Shown: in pieces, positions 1-8,270 of the stretch | Layout of the letters: each line of letters starts with the position of its first letter | Numbering within the stretch: position 1 is the stretch's first letter | Origin: Phycisphaerales bacterium | Lineage (GTDB): Bacteria > Planctomycetota > Phycisphaerae > Phycisphaerales > SM1A02 | DNA: 64,000 nt | Assembly (NCBI GenBank): GCA_029268515.1 | Contig: JAQWNP010000001.1 | Location: 248,001 to 312,000 of the forward strand | Direction: 5' to 3' | Position numbers and translations under genes: made by a program | The notes under the pieces: model-generated | The model's input: only the letters and a program-made list of their open reading frames with translations | Told to the model about the DNA's origin: nothing | The model's database searches: none

Positions 1-449
1 TCAGGATCAATAAACACCTCAAAATCATTATCGTTATAAATAATCGAATCACGGGCGGTCAGCGAGCCCCATACATGCGGCTCTTCGAGTCGAGCTGCAA
101 TATAAAAGTAGGTGTCATCCCAAGCCATTTTGACGCGTGTCTTGAACGTAGGCTCTGGTTTCTGATCACCCTCGATATCAACAAATAGACTTGTCCATGG
201 TACCGACGACCAACTTGTCTCATTGAGAAGACCGTCAATGACTGGAGGCGATTCAATAAAAATAGCCTGATACGTGGGCGGCCTCTTGGCCAATAGTGAC
301 ATGCCATCAGTGGTTGGCAATTGCTCAGTTGTCCGAGATTGGGTCCTGCCTGTCGGCGACTCTGAAACACATCCACCTGGCAGTCCCGATAAGCCCGCGA
401 GCAGTAAGCAACATTGCCATTTATGCAGCCTTTGACATTGTTTATTCAT
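1..449 (-). CDS. CBM9-like carbohydrate-binding exported protein, C-terminally truncated by window edge
   Basis: The minus-strand frame is open from an ATG at 449 to the left edge (149 codons, last full codon at 3-5) and has no stop, so the C-terminus lies outside the window. Residues 1-30 form a hydrophobic leader ending in a Cys (LPGGC), a possible but non-canonical lipoprotein signal. From about residue 62 the sequence reads as a family 9 carbohydrate-binding-like domain: IDG, a Trp-containing segment (ETSW, VPW), then VKMAWDDTYFYIAARLEEP and FEVFIDP, the usual core strands of this fold. Such domains are common in exported planctomycete proteins that bind glycans or sit beside hydrolases. 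The start is 52 bp from the divergent moaA start, so the two probably share a promoter region. The family call is fairly secure; the ligand is unknown. Confidence 0.72.
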   Translation of the reverse strand, partial: MNKQCQRLHKWQCCLLLAGLSGLPGGCVSESPTGRTQSRTTEQLPTTDGMSLLAKRPPTYQAIFIESPPVIDGLLNETSWSSVPWTSLFVDIEGDQKPEPTFKTRVKMAWDDTYFYIAARLEEPHVWGSLTARDSIIYNDNDFEVFIDP

Positions 450-501
450 AGGATTCCCGCCTTCGACCCCTTTGTTTCTGACGCTGTCCTATCATGGAGT
501 A

Positions 502-1563
502 ATGACGCTTCCTCTCTCTGTGCTTCAAACCTCTTCCAACACCGCCAATGCGCCGCGCGGGGCACTCCGACCAAATCACCTGATCGATGCCCATGGGCGG
601 ATGATTCAAGATTTAAGGCTCAGCGTAACCGATCGCTGCAATTTTCGTTGCACCTACTGCATGGAACCAGACACCCGTTTCATGCCCAAGCGAAATTTAC
701 TGAACCTTCAGGAATACCTACGTTTGGCACGCGTCGTTCGTGGCCTGGGCATTACAAAAATACGGCTCACTGGAGGCGAACCCACTCTTTATCCAGATCT
801 CGATCAGCTCATTGATGGCCTTGGAAAACTCGCGCTTGATGACCTCGCAATGACAACCAATGGTTGGCAGCTTGAGCAAGATCGCGCATTGCGGTGGAAG
901 CAATCAGGCCTCACGCGCCTGACATTTAGCCTCGACACGCTGCGCGAAGAACGGATGTCTGCGATCACACGCTCTGTCACAAGCGTTGCTCAGGTCGTTT
1001 CATCAATTGAAACAGCTCACCGAGCCAAGCTTACGCCACTTAAAGTCAACGCCGTCATTATGCGAGGCGTCAACGATGATGAGATTACTGAGTTTGCGCA
1101 TTTTGCTTCCGAGATGAATATCGCCATGCGGCTTATTGAATTTATGCCGTTAGATGCGGGGCGAAGCTGGGACCGAAAGCAGGTTGTTCCCATGAGTGAA
1201 ATGCTAGAGCGTCTACAAGAAGTTCATGAACTGGTGCCCCATACAAACGATACGCCTCACTCAACATCGACCAATTTCAGTTTTGCCAATGGCCGCCCCG
1301 GAAGCATTGGCATCATTGCACCCGTATCGCGCCCGTTCTGTGGCGCCTGCAATCGTCTTCGTATTACGGCTGATGGAAAAATGCGCCCCTGCCTCTTTAG
1401 TCTGGAGGAATGGGATTTATCACCACTCCTAAGACAAGGTGCGACCGACGATGCGTTAGCGAGTTATATGGCTGATGGGGTATGGCAAAAGCAGAAGGGC
1501 CATGGAATTGACTCAGAGCAATTCGAACAACCCGCTCGCACCATGTCGTCAATAGGCGGGTAA
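502..1563 (+). CDS. moaA: GTP 3',8-cyclase MoaA (molybdenum cofactor biosynthesis)
   Basis: A radical SAM enzyme that converts GTP to 3',8-cyclo-GTP, the first step of molybdopterin synthesis. The N-terminal iron-sulfur motif CNFRCTYC, the SAM-binding LTGGEPTLYPD, and the C-terminal second cluster (FCGACNRLR, then MRPC) are all visible. The protein ends in Gly-Gly, the tail MoaA inserts into its active site. About 353 residues from the ATG at 502, close to the usual 330-340. An upstream in-frame TTG at 472 would add ten residues without homology, so I prefer the ATG. No other Moco gene is adjacent, so the rest of the pathway must lie elsewhere. It converges on galE with a gap of 8 bp. Confidence 0.95.
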   Translation: MTLPLSVLQTSSNTANAPRGALRPNHLIDAHGRMIQDLRLSVTDRCNFRCTYCMEPDTRFMPKRNLLNLQEYLRLARVVRGLGITKIRLTGGEPTLYPDLDQLIDGLGKLALDDLAMTTNGWQLEQDRALRWKQSGLTRLTFSLDTLREERMSAITRSVTSVAQVVSSIETAHRAKLTPLKVNAVIMRGVNDDEITEFAHFASEMNIAMRLIEFMPLDAGRSWDRKQVVPMSEMLERLQEVHELVPHTNDTPHSTSTNFSFANGRPGSIGIIAPVSRPFCGACNRLRITADGKMRPCLFSLEEWDLSPLLRQGATDDALASYMADGVWQKQKGHGIDSEQFEQPARTMSSIGG

Positions 1564-1571
1564 AGCGTTGG

Positions 1572-2561
1572 CTATTGATTCATCTCATTCCAGGCCGTTT
1601 CAACAATGGCATCGAGATTCTCGTACACCGGCTTCCATCCAAATGTTTTTCTAATGAGCGTGGGATCGTTGTAGAGCATGTCAGGATCTCCCGGTCGCCG
1701 CTGTTCAGTTACTGCCGGAATCGGATGCCCGGTGACACGACGACATGAATCAATCACCTCCATCACCGAATGCCCTTGCCCAATACCCACATTAAACTTC
1801 TGCATCGAACCGGGCTGCAAATGGTCCATGGCAAGCAGATGTGCTGAGATCAAATCCTCAACATGCACATAATCACGAATACAGGTTCCGTCTGGCGTCG
1901 CATAATCTGTCCCGAAGATCTTGATTTGCTCTCTCTTTCCAGCTGCGACTTCTAGACAAATTGGAATGAGGTGTGTTTCCGGCACATGGTGTTCTCCAAT
2001 TCGCCCCTGTGGATCACAGCCAGCAACATTAAAATAACGCAGTGCGGTGCAACTAAACTCAGAGTTGGCTTTAGCGCATTGCTCAAGCGCTTGCTCAAAC
2101 CACAACTTAGACCATCCATAGGGTGAAATTGGCGACTGCGGACAAGTCTCAACAAGCGGCATCTGCTGCGGTGATGGCAGACCATAGGTCGCGCAGGTGC
2201 TTGAAAACACTATTTTATTAACACCCACATCCATCATTGCACGGAGTAGCGACAATGAATTACCTGTATTGTTTTCGTAGTAACGCAATGGCTCTCTGAC
2301 TGACTCATCAACGGATGCAAAGGCGGCAAAATGCATCACAAGTTCGACTTGAGTCGAACTCATCACATCACGCATTTTTTCATAATCACCACAGCGACAT
2401 TTGATAAAGGTGAAATCGCCCTGTTCTTTAAGTGTGTCAATCGTTGCCTGCCAACCATTGGAAAGGTCGTCAACCACGGTGACCGTGTGACCGAGTTCTA
2501 AAAGTCGAAGTGTTGCATGCGAGCCAATGTAACCCGCCCCGCCTGTGACCATAATATGCAT
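1572..2561 (-). CDS. galE: UDP-glucose 4-epimerase
   Basis: A cytoplasmic NAD-dependent short-chain dehydrogenase/reductase that interconverts UDP-glucose and UDP-galactose for surface polysaccharide. The Rossmann glycine motif GGAGYIGS sits at residues 6-13, the catalytic SST and the YGWSK (YxxxK) follow, and the C-terminal FNVGIGQGHSVMEV and RPGDPDMLYND segments are typical of extended SDR epimerases. The ATG at 2561 is preceded by GGGAG nine bases upstream and starts exactly at the Rossmann strand (MHIMVTGG); an upstream in-frame start would add 39 unrelated residues. At 329 residues it is near the family length. It is divergent from the DUF368 gene across about 208 bp. Confidence 0.94.
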   Translation of the reverse strand: MHIMVTGGAGYIGSHATLRLLELGHTVTVVDDLSNGWQATIDTLKEQGDFTFIKCRCGDYEKMRDVMSSTQVELVMHFAAFASVDESVREPLRYYENNTGNSLSLLRAMMDVGVNKIVFSSTCATYGLPSPQQMPLVETCPQSPISPYGWSKLWFEQALEQCAKANSEFSCTALRYFNVAGCDPQGRIGEHHVPETHLIPICLEVAAGKREQIKIFGTDYATPDGTCIRDYVHVEDLISAHLLAMDHLQPGSMQKFNVGIGQGHSVMEVIDSCRRVTGHPIPAVTEQRRPGDPDMLYNDPTLIRKTFGWKPVYENLDAIVETAWNEMNQ

Positions 2562-2726
2562 CAATAAGAACTCCCAAAAACCCTCTTGATTTGCACTTAA
2601 TAAAAGAGCGAACAAAGCACAATTTATCAATCTATCATACTGCCTCAGACAACCCGCAATACACTCAACTTCGATCAAAGGAGACCCGATTCCACCTCCT
2701 CAGTGTCGAATACCAAAGTCATTCAA

Positions 2727-2763
2727 GCCGATAGACTGTAGATGCCGACTGACTCTTATCGGC
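2727..2763. repeat. 7-bp inverted repeat upstream of the DUF368 gene
   Basis: GCCGATA (2727-2733) and its exact complement TATCGGC (2757-2763) flank 23 bases and end seven bases before the ATG at 2770. It could be a hairpin in the leader of the mRNA or an operator. A 7-bp match at this spacing can arise by chance, so support is weak. Confidence 0.25.
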
Positions 2764-2769
2764 GTCACT

Positions 2770-3807
2770 ATGGAGCATAAAAAAACCAATACCGATGCAC
2801 TTATCTCGACCGGCGTCCGCAGCGTCATCGGTGGTTTTCTGATGGGCTTAGCGAATCTGGTTCCAGGAATTTCAGGCGGAACAATGCTACTAGCCTCGGG
2901 TGTCTATCCACAATTTATTTCCGCCGTTTCTGACATAACAACCTTCAAATGGCGAATTCGTCCCATCGTCATTATTGCCTGTATTGGCCTGAGTGCGGTT
3001 ATTGCAATTGGCTTACTTGCTGGTGTTGTCACCGGACTCATTATTACACATCAGTGGATCATGTACAGCATCTTCATTGGACTCACACTTGGTGGCGTGC
3101 CAATCATATTTCGTCTTCTACGACCGATGACCCACACAGCAATACTTGCTGCGGTGTTTGGGTGTGGATGCATGGTTGTTTTGGCGATTGCTGAAAGTTT
3201 CGGCGCAGCGAGCGCCAGTGAAAATCTCTCCAGCCATACTGCATTGCTATTCGCTGGTGGCGTTGTTGCTGGAGCAGCAATGGTTTTGCCCGGCGTTTCG
3301 GGTAGTTATCTGCTCCTGATCATGGGGCAGTATCTTCTTATTTTCGAAGCGGTTAATAGTGCGAAACTTGGCCTGAAGAGCTCGGACTCACAAACCATTA
3401 TGGAAGCAATGAAGATTCTTGTACCTGCAGTTGTTGGTGCCATTGTTGGAATTGTGGTCGTCAGTAATGTGATCAAACGGTTACTTGAAAGAGCGCCCCA
3501 ACTTACACTGGGAGCACTCATGGGCTTGCTGATTGGTGCAGTAGCAGGCTTGTGGCCCTTTCAAGCAAGAATCGAGCCCGCAATTGGTGGCAAGACGCGT
3601 TGGGGAAAAGTGATCCTAAATGAGCAGCAACTTGCTGAGCTCAAACCGAAAAACTGGGCATCCGAGTTTTTCGCGCCCTCACCAGGGTTGATCATTGGTG
3701 CTTTATGCCTGATTTGCTTGGGATTCGCGATTTCAATGGCAATTGGATGGGCAGGAACAGTCCTAGACCAAAAGGCCAAAATAGAAACAACAAAACCCAA
3801 CCCATAG
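2770..3807 (+). CDS. popT: DUF368 membrane protein, PopT-type undecaprenyl phosphate translocase
   Basis: A polytopic inner-membrane protein of about 345 residues with the two signature repeats of DUF368: NLVPGISGGTMLL near residue 35 and AMVLPGVSGSYLLLIMGQY in the middle, each in a re-entrant or membrane context. DUF368 proteins (PopT) have been shown in other bacteria to return undecaprenyl phosphate to the inner leaflet, recycling the lipid carrier used for peptidoglycan and O-antigen. About eight to nine hydrophobic segments are visible. The flanking galE and CapD-like sugar enzymes fit a lipid-linked glycan setting. The family is certain; the transport role is taken from homologues. Confidence 0.85.
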   Translation: MEHKKTNTDALISTGVRSVIGGFLMGLANLVPGISGGTMLLASGVYPQFISAVSDITTFKWRIRPIVIIACIGLSAVIAIGLLAGVVTGLIITHQWIMYSIFIGLTLGGVPIIFRLLRPMTHTAILAAVFGCGCMVVLAIAESFGAASASENLSSHTALLFAGGVVAGAAMVLPGVSGSYLLLIMGQYLLIFEAVNSAKLGLKSSDSQTIMEAMKILVPAVVGAIVGIVVVSNVIKRLLERAPQLTLGALMGLLIGAVAGLWPFQARIEPAIGGKTRWGKVILNEQQLAELKPKNWASEFFAPSPGLIIGALCLICLGFAISMAIGWAGTVLDQKAKIETTKPNP

Positions 3808-3899
3808 TCGAATGACTCAAATAGTGATCCCTCGCAAACTGGCCATGGGGCTTGGTACGATACGTGGCCAACGGCAGCGTTGCGGAGGGAGCCACACGG

Positions 3900-5351
3900 A
3901 TGAGACATGTCATCATTGGAACACCAGCAACCTGTCAACAACTTGATGCTCAGCTGGCCTTATTGACTGACCCACCTGAAACGGTCGGCTGGATTTATAT
4001 TGAGAGCAATTCCGAAGTCGCTGAAGAACGTCGGTGCCTCGGTACGCTGGAGGATCTTGAGGCACTTCTATCTAAGTGGCAGCTTGATCAAGTACTCGTT
4101 GCCCTGCCAGCGGCCATGACTGATTTGATTATCAATATACGAACGAGATTACGTCGTCTCGGTATCGCTGATCGGTTCATGCCAACCCTCGATGATCAAC
4201 TCACTGGACGAGGGCCGCGCACCAATCTTGAAATTGACACTGGAGCACTGCTGGGACGTCGTCTCCATGCGATAGACGATGCGTCAATATCACGCTCTTT
4301 TCGAAATCGACGAGTCTTAGTCACTGGCGCAGGAGGCTCCATTGGTAGCGAGCTTTCAAGGATGCTTGCCCAATGCAAGCCCAGTCAACTGGTGCTTATT
4401 GACCGTGCTGAAAACGCCCTTTTTGAAATAGATCGACAGATTGCCCAATTGGCACCGGACCTAAGTCGATGTGCGGTCCTCCATGATGTCGTTGATGCAG
4501 CCGCTACGGAGGATTACTTTCGAAAATTTCAGCCACAGATTATCTTCCACGCGGCCGCACATAAACATGTGCCAATGATGGAAGACCATCCTGGAGCTGC
4601 TATTGACAATAATCTGTTTGGCACAAAAGCAGTAGCTGATGCATCAGCAGCTGTTGGCGCTGAGCGATTTGTGCTGATTAGTTCAGACAAGGCTGTGAAT
4701 CCAAGTTCGATGATGGGTGCCACCAAGAGACTCGCCGAACTATATGTGCAGTGGATGAGTGGCCTGAGCGACACAAACTTTTCCATGGTCCGCTTTGGGA
4801 ATGTCCTTGGCTCTGCTGGCAGTGTGCTCGATATATGGAAACGGCAGATTGCAAATGGCCGCGCTCTCACAGTCACACATCCTGAAATGACTCGTTACTT
4901 CATGACCATTCCTGAAGCAACCTCTCTGGTGCTACAGGCTGCAACGCTGGAGACAGAACCTGGCGGAGCTGTCTTTCTGCTGGATATGGGAGCGCCAATC
5001 TCAATTCTTGAGCTCGCACGCAGCTTTGCACAGCAGTATGGCCTGATGCCGATCGAACGGGGCCGCGCTGGCGAAGAAGACAAACCGGTGGAGGTTGGTG
5101 AGATAGAAATTATCTTCACTGGCCCACGCCCTGGGGAAAAGCTTCATGAGAAGCTTGCCTTTGATGCGGAGGCAATGGTTCCAACCCAACACCCCAGTAT
5201 CAATCTGTGGCGCCTCTCAGACCCCCAGGAGGGCCAAATCAATCGAGCCCTGACTCAGCTTGCGAAGGATGCCCGGCCACGGGATCCGCTGGTACTTGGC
5301 GGGCTGATTCGCGATCTTGTGCCTGAGATGGTGAAACCCATGGCAATATAA
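3900..5351 (+). CDS. FlaA1/CapD-like UDP-sugar 4,6-dehydratase, soluble form
   Basis: An extended SDR enzyme related to PglF, WbpM and CapD, which dehydrate UDP-GlcNAc at C4/C6 for unusual surface sugars. Residues about 1-125 form an alpha/beta CoA-binding-like domain (start MRHVIIG), followed by the Rossmann domain with VTGAGGSIGSEL and the family-specific SSDKAVNPSSMMGATKR, in which Met replaces the usual catalytic Tyr. The C-terminal half carries VRFGNVLGSAGSV and FTGPRPGEKLHEKL, both diagnostic. The four transmembrane segments at the N-terminus of PglF/WbpM are absent, so it should be cytosolic. The ATG at 3900 has GGAGGG upstream; an earlier in-frame TTG is less likely. The exact product is not determined by sequence. 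Confidence 0.88.
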   Translation: MRHVIIGTPATCQQLDAQLALLTDPPETVGWIYIESNSEVAEERRCLGTLEDLEALLSKWQLDQVLVALPAAMTDLIINIRTRLRRLGIADRFMPTLDDQLTGRGPRTNLEIDTGALLGRRLHAIDDASISRSFRNRRVLVTGAGGSIGSELSRMLAQCKPSQLVLIDRAENALFEIDRQIAQLAPDLSRCAVLHDVVDAAATEDYFRKFQPQIIFHAAAHKHVPMMEDHPGAAIDNNLFGTKAVADASAAVGAERFVLISSDKAVNPSSMMGATKRLAELYVQWMSGLSDTNFSMVRFGNVLGSAGSVLDIWKRQIANGRALTVTHPEMTRYFMTIPEATSLVLQAATLETEPGGAVFLLDMGAPISILELARSFAQQYGLMPIERGRAGEEDKPVEVGEIEIIFTGPRPGEKLHEKLAFDAEAMVPTQHPSINLWRLSDPQEGQINRALTQLAKDARPRDPLVLGGLIRDLVPEMVKPMAI

Positions 5352-5524
5352 ACCACTGCTAAATAATAGGTTAGGATCTTTTCTGAAAGATATTGGTGCC
5401 ACTGTATTGCATAGAGGGCCAGAGCAAGTCAAGATACTGCCCTTGATTAGCTGATACTGGTAGAGAGCAGCGATCGACAAATCTAAAAGCCCCTGTGGGC
5501 AATGGTTGACCAGAGGCAATAATT

Positions 5525-5854
5525 GTGAGCAAACAACTCTCCCAATGGCTAAACATGGATGGCGTAAGTGAAGTGCGCCAGCAAACCAACCAGTTGCTTT
5601 TTCGGCTTCGCGACTCTCGTCAAATGAGCGATACCTGGCATGAGCAAACCGGCACGAACAACCCGATGCGGATGGTAACCGGGCGTTCAGCGATGGATCA
5701 TGCTGTGTCTTCCACAGAAATGATGCTTCGTGATATCGATGCGATGCTTGCATCAATGTCCGAAGAACTCGATCTTCCCCAGAACAATGCCGAAGATCAA
5801 AATGGACATGCTCCAGTCAAACAGCTCCGTCCGACCTCCAGTCTTTCGCACTAA
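5525..5854 (+). CDS. Hypothetical small protein
   Basis: A 109-residue protein that I do not recognise. It begins at GTG 5525 with AGAGG about nine bases upstream. It is soluble, polar and probably helical: residues 1-35 hold charged helix-like sequence, the middle (VSSTEMMLRDIDAMLASMSEEL) is amphipathic, and the tail is rich in Asn, Pro and Ser. There is no signal peptide or membrane segment. It lies in the same direction as the dehydratase upstream (173 bp gap) and the small membrane protein downstream. Overlapping frames in this stretch read as shadows, which supports this one weakly. Confidence 0.55.
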   Translation: MSKQLSQWLNMDGVSEVRQQTNQLLFRLRDSRQMSDTWHEQTGTNNPMRMVTGRSAMDHAVSSTEMMLRDIDAMLASMSEELDLPQNNAEDQNGHAPVKQLRPTSSLSH

Positions 5855-5916
5855 AATAACTCAACTGTTCTAACGATAGCACTCAATAAACTGGCTTGGC
5901 GGTTCGGATTATCATA

Positions 5917-6321
5917 ATGGCCTCGCGAAAAAAACAACCTCAAACACAACCCAATGAAGACTGGACCGTGGACTGGATGATCTACATAGGCTTGCTTGCA
6001 GTTGGTCTATTTGGAATCGCTATTCTGGGCACACTGGCGGGGCCTCAGGGGTGGCGGTCGATTCTGATCGGTTACATTTTGGCCATGATCTGCCTGATTA
6101 ATTTCTGTACCTACAAAGCACATCGAGGGCATCCTCTAGAGCGGTGGCAAATCGCCCTCAGCCGAATTCCACTCACCTTTGCTGGATATGGCCCCATCCG
6201 CGGAAAGCCGCTCACTGAGGCACAGGGTGATGATCGGGCGGGGCTGGCATTGTGGATGAGCATTGCCTTTAGTGTGGTCTTTCTGGCGCTCATCTCTTGG
6301 TGGCTGCTCCAGCCCGTCTAG
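5917..6321 (+). CDS. Small three-helix membrane protein, unknown
   Basis: About 134 residues from the ATG at 5917; an upstream TTG at 5896 would add seven. A charged Lys/Gln-rich N-terminus is followed by two adjacent hydrophobic segments (WMIYIGLLAVGLFGIAILG and ILIGYILAMICLINFC), a basic loop with PLERWQIALSRIPLTFAGYGPIRGK, and a last membrane segment ending in ALISWWLLQPV. I do not recognise a family. It precedes dut by 74 bp on the same strand, and the two may be cotranscribed. Confidence 0.6.
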   Translation: MASRKKQPQTQPNEDWTVDWMIYIGLLAVGLFGIAILGTLAGPQGWRSILIGYILAMICLINFCTYKAHRGHPLERWQIALSRIPLTFAGYGPIRGKPLTEAQGDDRAGLALWMSIAFSVVFLALISWWLLQPV

Positions 6322-6395
6322 AGTGCCATGCCCTAAGAGATTTCATTGTGTGAACCGACCACAAGCTGTGCCTTGTGCCTGTACACTCATCACCC

Positions 6396-6839
6396 ATGAA
6401 GCTGAAATTACAATTCACACGTCTCTCTGACCTTGCGATTATTCCCCAATATCAGAGTGATCATGCTGCAGGCCTTGATCTCCATGCAGCCATTGAAAAA
6501 CCCATCGCTATTGAAGCTGGAAAGATCACTCTCGTACCTTGCGGCTTTGCAATGGCTGTGCCCGTGGGATACGAAGCACAAGTGAGGCCCAGAAGTGGAC
6601 TGGCCACAAAGTTTGGCCTCTCCATGCCCAATGCACCAGGAACCATCGACGCAGATTATCGCGGTGAGGTAAAAATTCCACTCATCAATCTCGGTGCTGA
6701 AACGTTTACGGTCGAGCCAGAGATGCGAATCGCACAAATGGTCATCGCACCAGTTGCTCACTGTGAGATCATGGAAGTCGAAGCGCTCAGCACCACAACC
6801 CGTGGCGATGGTGGGTTCGGAAGTACTGGCACCACCTAG
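6396..6839 (+). CDS. dut: Deoxyuridine 5'-triphosphate nucleotidohydrolase (dUTPase)
   Basis: Trimeric dUTPase that hydrolyses dUTP to dUMP and PPi, keeping uracil out of DNA and feeding dTMP synthesis. All five family motifs are present in order: AGLDLHA (I), PRSGLA (II), GTIDADYRGE with the catalytic Asp (III), RIAQMVI (IV), and the glycine-rich RGDGGFGSTG (V) that closes over the active site. From the ATG at 6396 it has 147 residues, the normal length; a GTG at 6375 adds seven. Nothing odd is seen. Confidence 0.95.
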   Translation: MKLKLQFTRLSDLAIIPQYQSDHAAGLDLHAAIEKPIAIEAGKITLVPCGFAMAVPVGYEAQVRPRSGLATKFGLSMPNAPGTIDADYRGEVKIPLINLGAETFTVEPEMRIAQMVIAPVAHCEIMEVEALSTTTRGDGGFGSTGTT

Positions 6840-6905
6840 CCTACTATTTCGTTGACACCAACAAGGCTTTTAGATCGGTAAGACCAAGCTCTTCTCAAAA
6901 CGATA

Positions 6906-7412
6906 TCAGCTTGCCGATCCCATTCCTGCGACCCGGCGCCAGCCACTAATCTGTCCGAGATGAAAGGTCACATGCCCTACCATCATGAAGGTGGCCACTG
7001 CACCCATATTTGGCATGCTGTCTTCCATAAACGTTCCTGCTGCCGATTTCTCAAACACCGAATCATCTAGATTTTCAACAAACTTCGCCGCAGTCTCTAA
7101 CCGGTCCATGAAGAAAGAAATACCGTCGTCTTTTGGGTGGTATCCACCATGAAGATGAAGGCAATCAGATCCATGCTTATAAAGTTCGGCATCGGACTCA
7201 CCTAACTCGATATCACTTCCAAGCATCTGCATGCCCACGCCTACATAGTACGCACAGTGCCCAAGTACGAATGCAGGATGATTGATCGTAGAACCACAGC
7301 TATCATTAAATCGATCTGCTTCTACGTCATCCACAAGCATCTTTGTCAGTTTCATCGTAAAACGAATGGCCCCTGCAAGGGAAATTCCAGAGTGTTTACA
7401 TGTGGTCGTCAT
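6906..7412 (-). CDS. DinB-fold protein, putative metal-dependent (bacillithiol-type) transferase
   Basis: A 168-residue four-helix-bundle protein of the DinB/YfiT superfamily. The three histidines expected to bind a divalent metal are visible: one in INHPAFVLGH in the second helix and two in GHVTFHLGQI (HxxxHxxQ) near the C-terminus. The ATG at 7412 has GGAG eight bases upstream; a TTG two codons earlier is less likely. It lies downstream of the BshB1-like deacetylase on the same strand (175 bp). Some DinB proteins (BstA) transfer bacillithiol to electrophiles, so the pairing is suggestive. Other members are maleylpyruvate isomerases or damage-inducible proteins of unknown role. Confidence 0.72.
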   Translation of the reverse strand: MTTTCKHSGISLAGAIRFTMKLTKMLVDDVEADRFNDSCGSTINHPAFVLGHCAYYVGVGMQMLGSDIELGESDAELYKHGSDCLHLHGGYHPKDDGISFFMDRLETAAKFVENLDDSVFEKSAAGTFMEDSMPNMGAVATFMMVGHVTFHLGQISGWRRVAGMGSAS

Positions 7413-7587
7413 TTGCAAGCTCCTGATTTGAGGTTAGATCGCGTAGTGTAGCTTTCTCAGCCTGTACGTGAGGGTTTTATTTCCGGTGTGCTCTCAAAAT
7501 ATTTAGCTTGCTTCATTCATTTTCACCCTGACAGCCATTTCGAAAAAAGACATGCAACATTGATCCGTCTCGCATTACCAAGACCCA

Positions 7588-8265
7588 CTACAACAGTGAT
7601 CCAAGATCACTCAGTCCCAGTTCTTCACGCATAAAAAATGGTTCGGCAGACGTCACACCGATTCGGCTTCCTAGATAACGATTGCCATCCGCCACCCAGT
7701 TGACAATCGCTCTATTCTTTTCCGGCTTAATAAACTGACTCTCATAAGCTTCAATTGACTGGCGTTTGGCCGCCTCAAATCCTGTGATATCAAGTAAGAA
7801 TGTGGGCTGAGGAATGATTTTCAGATGTGTGCAGTAGTAGTAAACAAGCCTGCGTGCATAAATCGGCTCACCAGGCAAATCCACTTTCGTGAGCTTTGCA
7901 TCAAAACGTGCGTCTTCAACAATACGTGTTGTGGCAAGATGATCTGGATGCGCATCTTCGAAGTAAGGCACAAATATAATCTCAGCGCAGTGCTCACGAA
8001 TCACCCCAGCCACCCGATGACGAGCCTCAAGCGAATGCTCAATACAACGATTGGTCAGTCCTATTTGGTGCCGTTTCACACCGAGCACTTTTGCCGCCGC
8101 CGCCGCTTCCTTCTTTCGTGTCTCTGGATCTCCAAACGGTGTTGGCTCGCCATTAGACATATCTACAAGAAGAACATCGTGACCTGCGCTTGCCAACGCT
8201 GCAATTGTTCCACCCATTCCTAACTCTTGATCATCGGGATGTGGCCCGACCACGAGAATCTGCAT
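7588..8265 (-). CDS. bshB1: LmbE/PIG-L family deacetylase, BshB1-like
   Basis: A zinc-dependent N-acetylglucosaminide deacetylase. The zinc site is clear: PHPDDQELGMGG at residues 8-19 and HPDH in the middle. Beyond the superfamily motifs, the C-terminal half (YYYCTH, PTFLLDIT, AAKRQSIEAYESQF, and a terminal GVTSAEPFF) follows the pattern of BshB1, which deacetylates GlcNAc-malate in bacillithiol synthesis. The length of 225 residues also matches. bshA and bshC are not in the window, so the pathway is unproven here; the alternative is a related sugar deacetylase. Its stop is 5 bp after the gene it would follow in an operon (8271-10523). Confidence 0.8.
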   Translation of the reverse strand: MQILVVGPHPDDQELGMGGTIAALASAGHDVLLVDMSNGEPTPFGDPETRKKEAAAAAKVLGVKRHQIGLTNRCIEHSLEARHRVAGVIREHCAEIIFVPYFEDAHPDHLATTRIVEDARFDAKLTKVDLPGEPIYARRLVYYYCTHLKIIPQPTFLLDITGFEAAKRQSIEAYESQFIKPEKNRAIVNWVADGNRYLGSRIGVTSAEPFFMREELGLSDLGSLL

Positions 8266-8270
8266 AACGT

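Noticed and set aside
414-815. Plus-strand frame overlapping moaA
   Set aside because: Runs in another frame through the moaA start and lacks any domain; moaA is clearly the real gene.
5217-5756. Minus-strand open frame of 179 codons
   Set aside because: It covers the end of the dehydratase gene and the small GTG ORF in antisense, with low-complexity composition and no family likeness.
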